Numbered from the stretch's first letter, positions 42,322 through 51,836 are shown. The stretch is 64,000 bases of DNA from Pyxidicoccus sp. MSG2 (GCF_026626705.1 NZ_JAPNKC010000001.1:6404001-6468000); one strand, 5' to 3'. Notes: generated from the sequence alone by a model not told the origin. Made by a program: numbers and translations.

Positions 42322-42543
42322 TTACACCACTGTGACGCGGTATTTCAGCTGGTTCTCCGCCCGGCTGTGCGCCGTGGCGGCCGCGATGATGTGGCACACC
42401 CAGCCCAGGCACCCACCGGTGCCGATCCAGAAGCCCGGGGTGATGATGAGCCAGAAGACTCCGCGGAGGATGTCCCCGTTGTAGATCTGGCCCACGCCGG
42501 GGATGAGGAAGGACAGCAGGGCGGCGATTCCGGGACGCGACAT
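42322..42543 (-). CDS. TM2-like small membrane protein
   Basis: 73 residues. Two hydrophobic helices with the TM2 pattern: AALLSFLIPGVGQIYNGDILRG, then FWLIITPGFWIGTGGCLGWVCHIIAA. A tail of ~15 polar residues follows. TM2 proteins are small bacterial membrane proteins without a known activity. A purine-rich AAGGAGG stretch lies before the start. It stands alone and divergent from the hybrid kinase. Confidence 0.75.
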   Translation of the reverse strand: MSRPGIAALLSFLIPGVGQIYNGDILRGVFWLIITPGFWIGTGGCLGWVCHIIAAATAHSRAENQLKYRVTVV

Positions 42544-42789
42544 CGTTTCGTTGAACCTCCTTGCCTCCTTCTACGCAAGGGGCGCCAACCCATTGCATGG
42601 GCCGGCTATCGGCTCCTGGACGCTTGCCTGCCTGCTCCCCGGGCGGCAGGTGCAATGCGCGGCCGGACCCGGTTAGCATGGCGGCCGTAGGTACGCGTCG
42701 GGTCGGCGGACGGTACCTGGGGGGATTGGGTCATCTTCGGGCTGCTCCGAGCCAGCGTTCGCGCGGTCAACGTCAGGTACCTCCTGGAG

Positions 42790-45195
42790 GTGCTGGCGCT
42801 GGCACTCGTGTATTTCGTGGGCGGGAGCCTGGGCCTCCTGGTGGCCACGGTGGGCACCAACGTCAGCCCCGTCTGGCCCCCGGCCGGGGTGGCCCTGGCG
42901 GGGCTGGTGCTGCTCGGCCCCTCTCGCTGGCCCGCTGTCTTCCTCGGGGCCCTGTGCGTCAACTACGGGCTGACCCCGAGCCCCCTGCCGTCGAGCCTGG
43001 GGGTGGCCCTGGCCGCCACGCTGGCGGCGGTGCTGGGCGCGCTGCTCTTGCGGCGGGTGGGGTTCGACGCCCGCCTGGGGCGCATCCGGGACGTCGTGGC
43101 GCTGTGCGCGGGAGCGGGCGCGGCCTGCACCACGGTCAGCGCCACCCTCGGCTCGCTGAGCCTGTTGCTGGGACAGCTGCTGCCGCGCGCGGAGCTGGCC
43201 CGCGCCATCTGGGTGTGGTGGGTGGGGGACATGATGGGGGTGCTGGTGATGGCGCCGCCGCTGCTGGCGCTGGGGCGGCTGAGGCGCCCGCGCAAGTGGG
43301 GCGAGGCGCTGCTGCTGGCGGCGCTCACCACCGCGCTGGGCGCGGCCATCTTCATGGTCTCCGACGTGGGCTTGAGCGCGAAGCACGTCGCGGCCTTCCT
43401 CCTCTTCCCCATGTCGGCCTGGGCGGCGCTGCGCTTCGGCGCGGGCGGCGCGGCCACCGCCACGTTGTTCATCGCCACGGCCGCCACCGTCGGCACCGCG
43501 AGCGGGCAGGGGCCCTTCTCCTCCGGCCACATCACGGAGGACCTGCTGGTGCTCCAGCTCTTCGTCGCCGTCACCTCCGTCACCGGGCTGCTGGTGGCGG
43601 CGGCGAGCGACGAGCGCAAGCGCGCCGTGGAGCAGCTCCAGCTTCTGGCCACCACCGTGCACGGCGTGCACGAGGGCGTCCTCATCGCGGAGGTGCGCGC
43701 CCCGGGCCTGCTGCGCACCGTGTTCGTCAACGAGGCCCTGTGCGCGCTGATGGGCCACCGTCGGGAGGACCTCGTGGGCAAGGACCCGTGCTTCGTCTAT
43801 GGCGAGCAGGAGCCGGAGCTGACCCGGCGCGTGAGAGGGGCCCTGCTCGCGGGCGAGCCCCTGTGCGCGGAAGTCCCCGTGATGCGCAAGGACGGCAGCC
43901 TGCTGCGCTCCGAGGTGCTGCTGTCCCCGGTGCGCGCCACCGGCGAGGACATCACCCACTTCGTGGCCACCCACCGCGACATCACCGCCACCAAGGAGCT
44001 GCAGGCGCGCCTCGTCGCCGCCGAGCGCGTGGCCGCGGTGGGCACGCTCGCGGCCGGGGTGGGGCACGAAATCAACAACCCGCTGGCCTACCTGGTGCTC
44101 AACCTGGAGGCCGCCGCGCGCAGCCTCTCCGAGGGCGGCCTGCCCGCGACGCGGGATGCGCTGTCCGGAGTGCGGGGCGCGCTGGAGGGGGCGGAGCGCA
44201 TCCGCCTCATCGTGAGGGACCTGCAGGTGTTCAGCCGCCAGGGAGACCAGGAGCGTGGGCTGGTGGACCTCAACGCGCTGGTGCCTCCGGCGGTGCGCAT
44301 CGTCAGCCATGCGCTGCGCCACCGCGCCCGGGTGGTGGAGGAGTTCGGCCCGGTGCCGCGCGTGCTCGGCAGCGAGGCGCGGCTGGGGCAGGTGCTGCTC
44401 AACCTGCTGGTGAATGCCATGCAGGCCATCGCCGAGGGCAGCCCCACGCTGAACGAGGTGCGCGTGCGCACCAGCACGGACGCGACGGGCCGGGCGCGGG
44501 TGGACGTCATGGACACCGGCGCCGGCATCCCCGCCCACGTGCTGCCCCGCATCTTCGAGCCCTTCTTCACCACCAAGCCCACCGGCGAGGGCACGGGCCT
44601 GGGGCTCGCCATCTGCCAGCAGGTGGTCCGCGCGCACGGGGGAGAGCTGGAAGTCCGCAGCGAGCCGGGCCGGGGCTCCGTCTTCAGCGTGCTGCTGCCG
44701 GCCGCGCCGGTGCAGGTCAGCACGCCCTCCTCGCGCTCCGCGGCGGCGGCCGCGCTGCCCACGTCCCGGAGCCGCCGCGGGCGGGTGCTCGTGGTGGACG
44801 ACGAGCCCAGGCTGGCGCAGTCCATGCGCCTGTTGCTGGAGCCCTACCACGACATCGTCACCACCACGCGCGGCAGCGAGGCGCTGGCGCTGGTGGCCGC
44901 GGGGCACCGCTTCGACGTCATCCTGTGTGACTTGCAGATGCCGGAGACGGACGGCGCCACCGTCTTCCGCCGCCTGTGCGCCACGGCGCCGGACCAGGCC
45001 GAGCGCGTGGTGTTCATCTCCGGCGGCGCCTACACCGCGGAGTCGCGCGCGTTCATGGAGTCGGTGACCAACCGCGTGCTGGAGAAGCCCGTCCGTCCGG
45101 AGGTGCTGATGGCCACCGTGGACGCCGCGCTGACGGACGGAGGGCCGCTGGTGGACTCGGAGCCCGCCGCCGCCGCGGGAGGCTCGCGCCACTAG
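42790..45195 (+). CDS. Hybrid histidine kinase with MASE1 membrane sensor and C-terminal receiver
   Basis: 801 residues from a GTG at 42790. The frame is open to a stop at 42688 and has no ATG; a few codons upstream (from ~42730) already look like the N-terminus of the first helix, so a non-standard start is possible. MASE1 (about 1-270) shows NVSPVWPPAGVALAGLVLLG and about eight helices. Then PAS (about 285-400), HisKA with His426 in GVGHEINNPLAY, ATPase (NLLVNA, DTGAGI, FEPFFTTKP, GTGLGLAI) and a receiver (about 660-780; VVDDEPRLAQ, phosphoacceptor in CDLQMP, Lys in LEKPV). Phosphorelay output protein unknown. Confidence 0.83.
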   Translation: MLALALVYFVGGSLGLLVATVGTNVSPVWPPAGVALAGLVLLGPSRWPAVFLGALCVNYGLTPSPLPSSLGVALAATLAAVLGALLLRRVGFDARLGRIRDVVALCAGAGAACTTVSATLGSLSLLLGQLLPRAELARAIWVWWVGDMMGVLVMAPPLLALGRLRRPRKWGEALLLAALTTALGAAIFMVSDVGLSAKHVAAFLLFPMSAWAALRFGAGGAATATLFIATAATVGTASGQGPFSSGHITEDLLVLQLFVAVTSVTGLLVAAASDERKRAVEQLQLLATTVHGVHEGVLIAEVRAPGLLRTVFVNEALCALMGHRREDLVGKDPCFVYGEQEPELTRRVRGALLAGEPLCAEVPVMRKDGSLLRSEVLLSPVRATGEDITHFVATHRDITATKELQARLVAAERVAAVGTLAAGVGHEINNPLAYLVLNLEAAARSLSEGGLPATRDALSGVRGALEGAERIRLIVRDLQVFSRQGDQERGLVDLNALVPPAVRIVSHALRHRARVVEEFGPVPRVLGSEARLGQVLLNLLVNAMQAIAEGSPTLNEVRVRTSTDATGRARVDVMDTGAGIPAHVLPRIFEPFFTTKPTGEGTGLGLAICQQVVRAHGGELEVRSEPGRGSVFSVLLPAAPVQVSTPSSRSAAAAALPTSRSRRGRVLVVDDEPRLAQSMRLLLEPYHDIVTTTRGSEALALVAAGHRFDVILCDLQMPETDGATVFRRLCATAPDQAERVVFISGGAYTAESRAFMESVTNRVLEKPVRPEVLMATVDAALTDGGPLVDSEPAAAAGGSRH

Positions 45196-45386
45196 CCGTG
45201 CGCTGCGGGCCACTGCCCCACCGGATGGCGGCGGAGCAGGGGCCCTGGCCCTGTGTGGTGCCGGGCTCGCGCCGGGCGCAGCTTGAGGGCAGGACGGGTT
45301 GGCGCGTCTCGCGTCGCCGGGCGGAGGGCCTCGGGCTCGTTCGCCGGGCGGGCCTCGCGGGAGCAGTCACCGGCCGGGAGAGCGCC

Positions 45387-45698
45387 ATGGTGATGGAGAG
45401 CTGGAGTGAGAACCAGGCCAACGTGGAGCGGATGGTGACCGGCAGGGTCGTGGACGCCGGCCCGGACCACCTGACGATTCACGACCTGGCCGCCGGAGAG
45501 GACGTCACGGTGCGCATCGACGACCGTGCCCGCTACACCTGGACGGACGTCACGGAGGAGGGCCGGTTGACGGACAACGCCCAGATTCGCATCGGCTACT
45601 TCATCGCCGGAGGCCTCCACATCGCCTCGGAGGTTCGCGTGCTCGACCCGGGGGACGGTGAGTCCATCGCCGGCGTCATCCCGCGGACCCTCCACTGA
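45387..45698 (+). CDS. Small conserved protein, DUF5666/OB-like
   Basis: 103 residues with GGGAGAG 6 nt before the ATG. It is acidic, has no signal peptide, and reads as a small five-stranded barrel: MVTGRVVDAGPDHLTIHDL, DVTVRIDDRARYTW, IRIGYFIAGGLHIASEVRVL. This resembles DUF5666-type domains. Alone between the hybrid kinase and a VOC gene. Function unknown. Confidence 0.7.
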   Translation: MVMESWSENQANVERMVTGRVVDAGPDHLTIHDLAAGEDVTVRIDDRARYTWTDVTEEGRLTDNAQIRIGYFIAGGLHIASEVRVLDPGDGESIAGVIPRTLH

Positions 45699-45817
45699 CG
45701 CGCGCCCCGGGTCTGCCCGGCCGGCCGGGGACCGGGCGCACGGCACGCTCCCCGCTGCGTGCGCGCCCGGGGACCCCCACGATGGCCTCGAGGGGCTGAC
45801 CAGGAGAGGAGGCGTGG

Positions 45818-46195
45818 ATGTTCGGGAACACCCAGGCGTTCAGCGGTTTCTCGGTGAGTGACGTACCGGCGGCCCGGAAGTTCTACGAGCAGACGCTGGG
45901 CCTGAAGGTGTCGGTGGAGGACGGCATCCTGTTCCTGCACCTCGCCGGAGGCCGGGACGTGCTGGCCTACCCCAAGGACGACCACGTCCCCGCCACCTTC
46001 ACCATCCTCAACTTCCCGGTGCCGGACGTGGAGAAGGCCGTGGACCAGCTCTCCGCGCGCGGCGTGCGCTTCGAGCGCTACCCGAAGTTCGAGAAGGACA
46101 CCGACGCGAAGGGCATCTTCCACGGCGGCGGCCCGCTGATTGCGTGGTTCAAGGACCCCGCCGGCAACGTGCTGTCCGTCATCCAGGAAGGCTAG
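45818..46195 (+). CDS. VOC/glyoxalase-fold protein
   Basis: 125 residues with GAGGAGG upstream. The double beta-alpha-beta-beta-beta fold is clear: FSGFSVSDVPAARKFYEQTLGLKV, then FTILNFPVPDVEKAVDQLSARGVRFE and WFKDPAGNVLSVIQEG. Members include metal-dependent lyases, dioxygenases and resistance proteins; the metal ligands here are incomplete, so it may bind rather than convert its ligand. Ends 4 bp past the stop of the convergent TetR gene. Confidence 0.8.
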   Translation: MFGNTQAFSGFSVSDVPAARKFYEQTLGLKVSVEDGILFLHLAGGRDVLAYPKDDHVPATFTILNFPVPDVEKAVDQLSARGVRFERYPKFEKDTDAKGIFHGGGPLIAWFKDPAGNVLSVIQEG

Positions 46196-46833
46196 CCGCG
46201 CTTCTTCGCGCCCTGCCGCGTCCCGGGGGAGTCCGGCTCGCGGGGCAGGTGGCGCAGCCCCATCCACCCGAGCGCCGCGACATGGCGGGACACGTGGTCG
46301 ATGGAGAAGGACTTCCCCTCCGCGGCCCACCACTGGCCCACCTGCGTCACCATGCCCACCAGCGCGTTGGCGTAGATGGGGGCCACCTTGGGGTTGTAGC
46401 CGGCGCGCTCGAACTCGCTGCGGAAGATGTCGCCCACCCGCTGCGCCAGGTCGTCGATGACGCGCGTCAGGCCGCGCCGCGCGGTGGCCATGGGCGAGTC
46501 GCGCGTCAGCACCGCGAAGCCCGCGGGCTCCTCCTTCGCGTACGTCATGAAGGCCAGCACCGCCGCCTCGAAGCGCTCGCGCGGCGTGCCCTGGGAAATG
46601 CTCTCCGACATGCGCGCCACCAGGTCGTCCATCTCCCGGTCCACGATGGCCGCGTACAGCCCCTCCTTCGCGCCGAAGTGCTCGTAGACGATGGGCTTGG
46701 ACACGCCCGCCTGCTGGGCCACCTCCTCAATCGAGGTTGCCTCGTAGCCGTGCGAGGCGAAGACCCCCCGGCCGACCTCCATCAGCTGGACCCGGCGGTC
46801 GGCACCCGACAGTCGCTTTTTCTTCGCCACCAC
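46192..46833 (-). CDS. TetR-family regulator of the adjacent desaturase
   Basis: 213 residues from GTG 46833, chosen because GAGG lies 5 nt upstream and because this puts the repeat array (46844-46903) wholly outside the gene; GTG 46830 and ATG 46854 are alternatives. The HTH is typical: RGVFASHGYEATSIEEVAQQAGVSKPIVYEHFGAKEGLY. The ligand-binding part (about 60-200) has VLTRDSPMATARRGLTRV. The divergent gene is a fatty-acid desaturase, a common TetR target (as with DesT-like regulators), so the ligand may be an acyl-CoA. Autoregulation is likely from the operator position. Confidence 0.82.
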   Translation of the reverse strand: MVAKKKRLSGADRRVQLMEVGRGVFASHGYEATSIEEVAQQAGVSKPIVYEHFGAKEGLYAAIVDREMDDLVARMSESISQGTPRERFEAAVLAFMTYAKEEPAGFAVLTRDSPMATARRGLTRVIDDLAQRVGDIFRSEFERAGYNPKVAPIYANALVGMVTQVGQWWAAEGKSFSIDHVSRHVAALGWMGLRHLPREPDSPGTRQGAKKRG

Positions 46834-46843
46834 GTTGACCTCT

Positions 46844-46903
46844 AACCTACTCATGGGTAACTTACTCGAACGGAACCTACTGGCCGGTAACCCACCGGCC
46901 GAG
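46844..46903. promoter_or_regulatory. 15-bp tandem array, candidate operator for TetR / desaturase
   Basis: Four consecutive 15-bp units beginning AACCTACTCATGGGT, AACTTACTCGAACGG, AACCTACTGGCCGGT and AACCCACCGGCCGAG. Units 1 and 3, each with the next AAC, give AACCTACTNNNNGGTAAC (46844-46861 and 46874-46891), centred on near-palindromes TACTCATGGGTA and TACTGGCCGGTA. The array fills the space between the divergent starts. Confidence 0.65.
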
Positions 46904-46915
46904 CTGGAGTCTTCC

Positions 46916-47701
46916 ATGTACCTCGCCCTCTGCGGAGCCGTCTTCCTGGCCGCGTATCTGCTCAACCTCCTCACGATTTCGGTGGGTTACCACCGGGGCC
47001 TGGCGCACAAGGCGGTGCGCCTGCACCCGGCGCTGCGCAGGGTGCTCATCACCGGAGGCAACTGGCTCACCGGCCTGGACCCGAAGGCATGGGTGGTGAT
47101 GCACCGGCTCCACCACGAGCACTCCGACACGCCGTTGGACCCGCACTCGCCGGTCAACGTGGGCATTCTCGGCATCGGGATGGAGCAGTTGCGCAACTAC
47201 AAGCGCGTCATCGTGGGGCTCTTGCGCGAGGAGCCCGGGTACACGCGCTATGCGAGGGACCTCGACTTCCCGCTCAACGCGCTGAACCGCACCGGGCGCT
47301 GGTACCTGCCGTACGTGCTGCACGGCGCCGTGGGACTGGCGCTGGGTTTCGGCATCGGGTGGCTGCTGGGCGCCGCGTGGTTCTTCGGGATGATGAGCCA
47401 CCCGGTGCAGGGCGGCATCGTCAACTCGCTCGGGCACGCGGTGGGCGGGCGCAACTTCGACACGTCGGACAACTCGCGCAACAACCACCTGGCCGCGTGG
47501 CTCATCCTCGGCGAGGGCTTCCAGAACAACCACCACCGCTATCCGGGGTCGGCGTCCTTCTCCTACCGCCGCCATGAGGTCGACCTCGGCTATGGTGCCT
47601 GCGTGCTCCTCGAGAAGCTGGGCCTCGCCACCATCCAACGTGACTACCTCATTCCTCGCCCGCCGTCGGAGTCGGCCGCCGAAGCGCAGGCTTCGTCCTG
47701 A
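46916..47701 (+). CDS. Acyl-CoA / fatty acid desaturase
   Basis: 261 residues from ATG 46916, chosen for the GGAG 6 nt upstream and because the operator array would otherwise be translated. Membrane di-iron desaturase with all His boxes: HRGLAHK, HRLHHEHSDTPLDPH and NNHHRYP; four hydrophobic helices. Introduces a double bond into acyl chains, controlling membrane fluidity. Expected to be repressed by the divergent TetR. The hemolysin III-like gene follows directly. Confidence 0.86.
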   Translation: MYLALCGAVFLAAYLLNLLTISVGYHRGLAHKAVRLHPALRRVLITGGNWLTGLDPKAWVVMHRLHHEHSDTPLDPHSPVNVGILGIGMEQLRNYKRVIVGLLREEPGYTRYARDLDFPLNALNRTGRWYLPYVLHGAVGLALGFGIGWLLGAAWFFGMMSHPVQGGIVNSLGHAVGGRNFDTSDNSRNNHLAAWLILGEGFQNNHHRYPGSASFSYRRHEVDLGYGACVLLEKLGLATIQRDYLIPRPPSESAAEAQASS

Positions 47702-47736
47702 ACGCCCGGGCCGCTGAGAAGCCGAAGCTCCGAGGG

Positions 47737-48350
47737 GTGCTGCACCAGTTCGCCGCCGCGAGCGCGCTCGGGGCGGGTGGGGTGCTCGTGTCGATGGCGC
47801 CCACGCCCCGGGCCGCTGCCGCTGCCGCGCTGTATGCCATCAGCCTGGTGGTGCTGTTCTCGGTGAGCGCGACGTACCACCGGGTGGACTGGTCCCCCGG
47901 GGGCGGGCGTGGATGCGGCGCATGGACCATGCGTCCATCTTCATCCTCATCGCGGGCACCTATACGCCCGTCGCGCTGCTCGGCGTCTCCGGCGCCGCCG
48001 GTGACAGCCTGCTGCTCGCCATCTGGTGCGGCGCGCTCGTTGGCGTCCTCCAGTCGCTGTTCTGGGTGGGGGCGCCGAAGGTCCTCACGGCGGCGCTCGC
48101 CGTCGCCGTCGGCTGGACGCTGGTGCCGTACCTCGAGGATGCACGCCGGGCGCTCGGCGTCACCGAGCTCTCCCTCATCCTGGCGGGCGGGGTGGCCTAC
48201 ACCACGGGCGCCATCGCGTATGCGCTGAAGCGGCCGGACCTGCGGCCCGGCGTGTTCGGGTACCACGAGCTCTTCCACGCGCTCACGCTGGTGGGCGCCG
48301 GGCTCCACTTCGCCGTGGTGCTGCGGCTCGTCCGCGCCGCGAGCGCGTAG
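47737..48350 (+). pseudogene. Hemolysin III / PAQR-family membrane protein, frameshifted
   Basis: The 5' part (to about 47900) reads LRGVLHQFAAASALGAGG and VVLFSVSATYHRVDWSP, the first PAQR helices and the conserved YHR motif. The rest continues in another frame with RRMDHASIFILIAGTYTPVALLG and HELFHALTLVGAGLHF. The break is in the run TCCCCCGGGGGC (47894-47903): one extra C restores SPRGRAWMRRMDHASIF, the family pattern. A GTG at 47737 is the only standard start; a CTG at 47698 overlapping the desaturase stop would add ~13 fitting residues. Either a broken gene or a sequence error. Confidence 0.8.
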
Positions 48351-48441
48351 GCAGGGCGACTTCGGCGGGAAGCCGCCGTCAGGCTGCTGGACCCGAAGGC
48401 TGCACACCTCCGCGCGGCTGCACCCCCCAGGGGCCGGGCGC

Positions 48442-49323
48442 TCAGGGAGGGCTCATCGCTGGCGCGTGGGCCTGACGTTCCGGGCCGGGCTCCTGCTCGG
48501 CGCGCGAGCCCGTGACGAGGCCGTGCGCCGCGGGGCCGGGGGGCCAGCCGGCCCAGGACTCGAGCAGCGCGGCCAGCACGCTCCATGCCGCCGGTGCCCG
48601 CTGGAAGCAGGCGCTCTCGCGCGCCTGGAGCGCCGCCACCACCTGCACGTGGGATTTCTTCTTCGGGCGCATCGTCGACCAGTACCGGCCCGCGGCCGCG
48701 CGGAAGTCGTCCTGGGGGAAGCGCCGCACCAACGTGTGGAGGACGTGCACCCCACACGTCAGCTGCGCGTACGGATTCAGCAGCGAGCGCTCGGGGTGGC
48801 CGGAGTGGAAGGTGCGGGCCCCCGCGCCCGCCGCCAGGTCCAGCGCGAAGGCCGCCCGGTCCGCCTCCCAGTCGAACCGGCAGCCCAGCCCCTCCGCCGG
48901 GGGATAGCCGTCCATGTCCGCGTAGGAGAGCTGGAGCAGCCCCTCGCTGAGGATGGGCCGCCGCGTCACCGGGTCCATGGCCTGCCGCCGCGTGGCCCGG
49001 TCGATGATGCCCGTCTCGTTGAACATCACCCGCCGGTCCCACCCGGACTCCGGTCCGGAGATGGCGAACAGCAGATCCGCGTAGAACTGGAGGCGCGCGT
49101 CGGGTGCCAGCTCCGCCCACCTCGGGCAGAAGTCCGCCATCTTCTCCGCGGGCAGCGTCCGCAGCGCCGGCACCTTCGCCGCCTCCGCCCGGATGTGCGC
49201 GTCGTAGGCCGGCACCCAGCCCCGCACGGGCGCGGGCCGTGGCTCCGCGAGAGGCTCCGGCACCTGGGCCCACACGTCGGCACCCCAGACGACACTCAGC
49301 AGCAACAGCAATCGCTGACGCAT
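48442..49323 (-). CDS. Secreted lytic transglycosylase-like protein
   Basis: 293 residues from ATG 49323. A signal peptide (MRQRLLLLLSVVWGADVWA) is followed by an SLT-like domain: FAISGPESGWDRRVMFNETG with the catalytic-type Glu in the ES motif, RPILSEGLLQLSYADMDGY and LNPYAQLTCGVHVLHTLV. The layout (ES, GLLQL, N-x-x-x-x-x-x-GV) fits family 1 transglycosylases, which cleave peptidoglycan glycan strands. The C-terminus is Ala/Pro-rich. It is divergent from the M4 protease, and either could be a predation or turnover enzyme. Confidence 0.72.
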   Translation of the reverse strand: MRQRLLLLLSVVWGADVWAQVPEPLAEPRPAPVRGWVPAYDAHIRAEAAKVPALRTLPAEKMADFCPRWAELAPDARLQFYADLLFAISGPESGWDRRVMFNETGIIDRATRRQAMDPVTRRPILSEGLLQLSYADMDGYPPAEGLGCRFDWEADRAAFALDLAAGAGARTFHSGHPERSLLNPYAQLTCGVHVLHTLVRRFPQDDFRAAAGRYWSTMRPKKKSHVQVVAALQARESACFQRAPAAWSVLAALLESWAGWPPGPAAHGLVTGSRAEQEPGPERQAHAPAMSPP

Positions 49324-49564
49324 GAAGGGCCCCGGGTGGAAGGGAGGGACAAGTCTGCTCACGCCGGGCGCCCCGTGTCGCTCCGAGAGCACTCCCTGCT
49401 CACCCGTGGACACCGCTCGGGCCCGCTCGGGTCCACATCCACACGGGTAGGTAGGAAGTTCAGTAATACCGTAAAATCTCGTAGGTACTTGATGGACCCG
49501 TAATTCGCGTGAGACTCTGATTCCGGCCGTACCCATCCAGGTCGGTTTTTCCTCAGGGGGTTAC

Positions 49565-51787
49565 ATGGTGCAGAAGCGAGTACGTGGAGCGCTCGGAGTC
49601 GCGGCGCTGTCCTTCCTCGTTGGAGCGTGCAACGAGGCCGCTCCGGCGGCGGACGCGCAGGCTCCGGAGTCCGGCAGCCGCAGTCAGCAGTTGGAGAATG
49701 GCATCAACGTCATCGAGAGGGACGCGTCCGGCGCCGCCAGCTTCATCGGTGGGGACCTGGGCACGCTGCCCGTCATCGACTCGGTGGCCGCGGAGTCGCT
49801 GCAGGCGCCGCAGCTGGCGGCGGTGGTCGCCACGGTGGCCCCGCTGCTGAAGCTGGACCCGGCGGACCTCAAGTTCACCAAGGCGTACAAGGACCCGCAG
49901 GGCGACGTGCACTACCGCTACGCGGTCTCCCGCCAGGGCCTGCCGGTGTACGGCGGCGAGCTGCGGCTGCACGCGCGCGACGGCAAGGTCTTCGCGGCGA
50001 ACACCAACGTTCGCAGCGACCTGAAGGCGGCGGACAAGGCCTCCATCTCCGCCGAGGCGGCGGTGGCCGCGGCGGCCGCGGACCGCGAGACGCTCGCGGG
50101 CTCCGTCACCAGCCCCGACACGGAGCTGGTGTACTTCCGTGACGGCGACGAGCTGCGCCTGATGTACAAGCTCATGCAGACCGGTGAGCAGCCGGACACC
50201 ACCCCGGTGCGCGACATCATCCTGGTCGACGCGCAGAAGGGTGACGTCCAGGTTCGCATCCCGACCATCAAGCACGCGCTCAACCGCCGCCTGCACAACC
50301 TCAACCACGGTACCTCGCTGCCCGGCCCCGTAGCCCGCACCGAGGGCGGGGCTCCCGTGGCCGACGCGGTGGTCAACACCAACTACGACCACCTGGGCAC
50401 CGTCTACAACTGCTACAGCTCGCTGTTCGGCCGCGACTCGCTCGACAACGCGGGCGGCGTGCTCATCAGCTCGGTGCACTACAGCAACAACTACGTGAAC
50501 GCCTTCTGGAACGGCACCCAGATGGTGTACGGCGATGGCGACGGCGTGAATGCCTCGAACCTGGCCAACTCGCTGGACGTGACGGCGCACGAGCTGACGC
50601 ACGCCGTGACGGAGAACGAGTCGGACCTCATCTACTCGGGTGAGTCCGGCGGTCTGAACGAGTCCCTGTCGGACATCTTCGGCGCGGTCTGCGAGTGGTA
50701 CGGCGACGGCTCCGGTCCTGTGTCTCCCCGCCACTGGCTGGTGGGCGACGACGTGTGGACGCCGAGCATCCCGAACGACGCGCTCCGCTACATGAACGAC
50801 CCGGTGAAGGACGGGTCCTCGCTGGACTACTACCCGGACTACGCGTCGGGCGTGGACGTGCACTACAGCTCCGGTATCTCCAACCTGGCGTTCTACCTGC
50901 TGTCGCAGGGTGGCACGCACCCGCGCGCCAAGACGACGCAGGTCGTCGCGGGCATCGGCATCGAGAAGGCCGGCCAGATCTTCTACAGGGCCAACAGGGA
51001 CCTGCTCCTGCCCTCGTCCAACTTCGAGGCCGCGAAGACGGCCACGGAGCAGGCGGCGGCGCAGCTGGGCTACGACGCGGCGACCATCGCCTCGGTGGGC
51101 AACGCGTGGAAGGCCGTCGGCGTCGGCGTGCCGATTCCTCCTCCGCCCAACACCCCGCTGGAGAAGAACGTCCCCGTCACGGGCATCTCCGGCGCGCGCA
51201 ATGCCAAGGTGTACTTCTCCGTGGTGGTGCCCGAGGGCGCGAAGAACCTGAAGTTCACCATCTCCGGTGGCACGGGTGATGCGGACCTCTACGTCCGGTA
51301 CAACAACGCGCCGACGTCCACCTCGTACGACTGCCGTCCGTACACCGGCGGCAACAACGAGACGTGCACCTTCGCCGCTCCGGCGCAGGGCACCTGGTAC
51401 GCGATGCTGAACGGCTTCAGCGCCTACACCGGCGTGACGCTGGTCGTGACGTGGGAGGGCGGCTACATCCCCATCGAGCCGAACGTGCAGATCTCCGACC
51501 TGTCTGGTGCGGCGGGCTCGTCGCAGGTGTTCACCGTGCAGATTCCGGAGCGCACCAACGGCGGCACCCGCAACGTCCACGTGCAGCTGCGTGGCACGGG
51601 CAACGCGGACCTGTACGTGCAGCGCGCCGCGGTGCCCACGTTCTCCGCCTACGACTGCCGTGGCGTGAACGAGCACAGCACGGAGAACTGCAACCTGAAC
51701 GGCTACGAGCCGGGCAAGTACTACGTGCACGTCTTCGGCGCGAAGGGTGGCTTCACGGGCGGCACGCTCATCGTCAAGTTCAACTGA
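49565..51787 (+). CDS. M4-family metalloprotease with two PPC domains
   Basis: 740 residues. A lipoprotein-like signal ends LVGAC (Cys 22). The propeptide (FTP and PepSY, about 40-245) precedes a thermolysin-type catalytic domain with zinc motif HELTH (342-346), GGLNESLSDIFG (third ligand Glu and Asp about 24 residues later) and a His in DVHYSSGISNLAFYLL. Two C-terminal PPC beta domains (about 535-625 and 640-735) carry the GDADLYVRYN / GNADLYVQRA signatures and pairs of Cys. These domains are trimmed or aid binding to insoluble substrate. A secreted or surface protease fit for predation. A terminator follows. Confidence 0.9.
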   Translation: MVQKRVRGALGVAALSFLVGACNEAAPAADAQAPESGSRSQQLENGINVIERDASGAASFIGGDLGTLPVIDSVAAESLQAPQLAAVVATVAPLLKLDPADLKFTKAYKDPQGDVHYRYAVSRQGLPVYGGELRLHARDGKVFAANTNVRSDLKAADKASISAEAAVAAAAADRETLAGSVTSPDTELVYFRDGDELRLMYKLMQTGEQPDTTPVRDIILVDAQKGDVQVRIPTIKHALNRRLHNLNHGTSLPGPVARTEGGAPVADAVVNTNYDHLGTVYNCYSSLFGRDSLDNAGGVLISSVHYSNNYVNAFWNGTQMVYGDGDGVNASNLANSLDVTAHELTHAVTENESDLIYSGESGGLNESLSDIFGAVCEWYGDGSGPVSPRHWLVGDDVWTPSIPNDALRYMNDPVKDGSSLDYYPDYASGVDVHYSSGISNLAFYLLSQGGTHPRAKTTQVVAGIGIEKAGQIFYRANRDLLLPSSNFEAAKTATEQAAAQLGYDAATIASVGNAWKAVGVGVPIPPPPNTPLEKNVPVTGISGARNAKVYFSVVVPEGAKNLKFTISGGTGDADLYVRYNNAPTSTSYDCRPYTGGNNETCTFAAPAQGTWYAMLNGFSAYTGVTLVVTWEGGYIPIEPNVQISDLSGAAGSSQVFTVQIPERTNGGTRNVHVQLRGTGNADLYVQRAAVPTFSAYDCRGVNEHSTENCNLNGYEPGKYYVHVFGAKGGFTGGTLIVKFN

Positions 51788-51836
51788 GCTGAGGCGGAGG
51801 GGGCCGTTCCTCCGGCCTCCTCTGTCTGACGGGAAG

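Noticed and set aside
42561..44930. Long alternative reading frame overlapping the hybrid kinase
   Set aside because: Gly/Ala/Arg-rich shadow frame; the kinase frame has all catalytic motifs.
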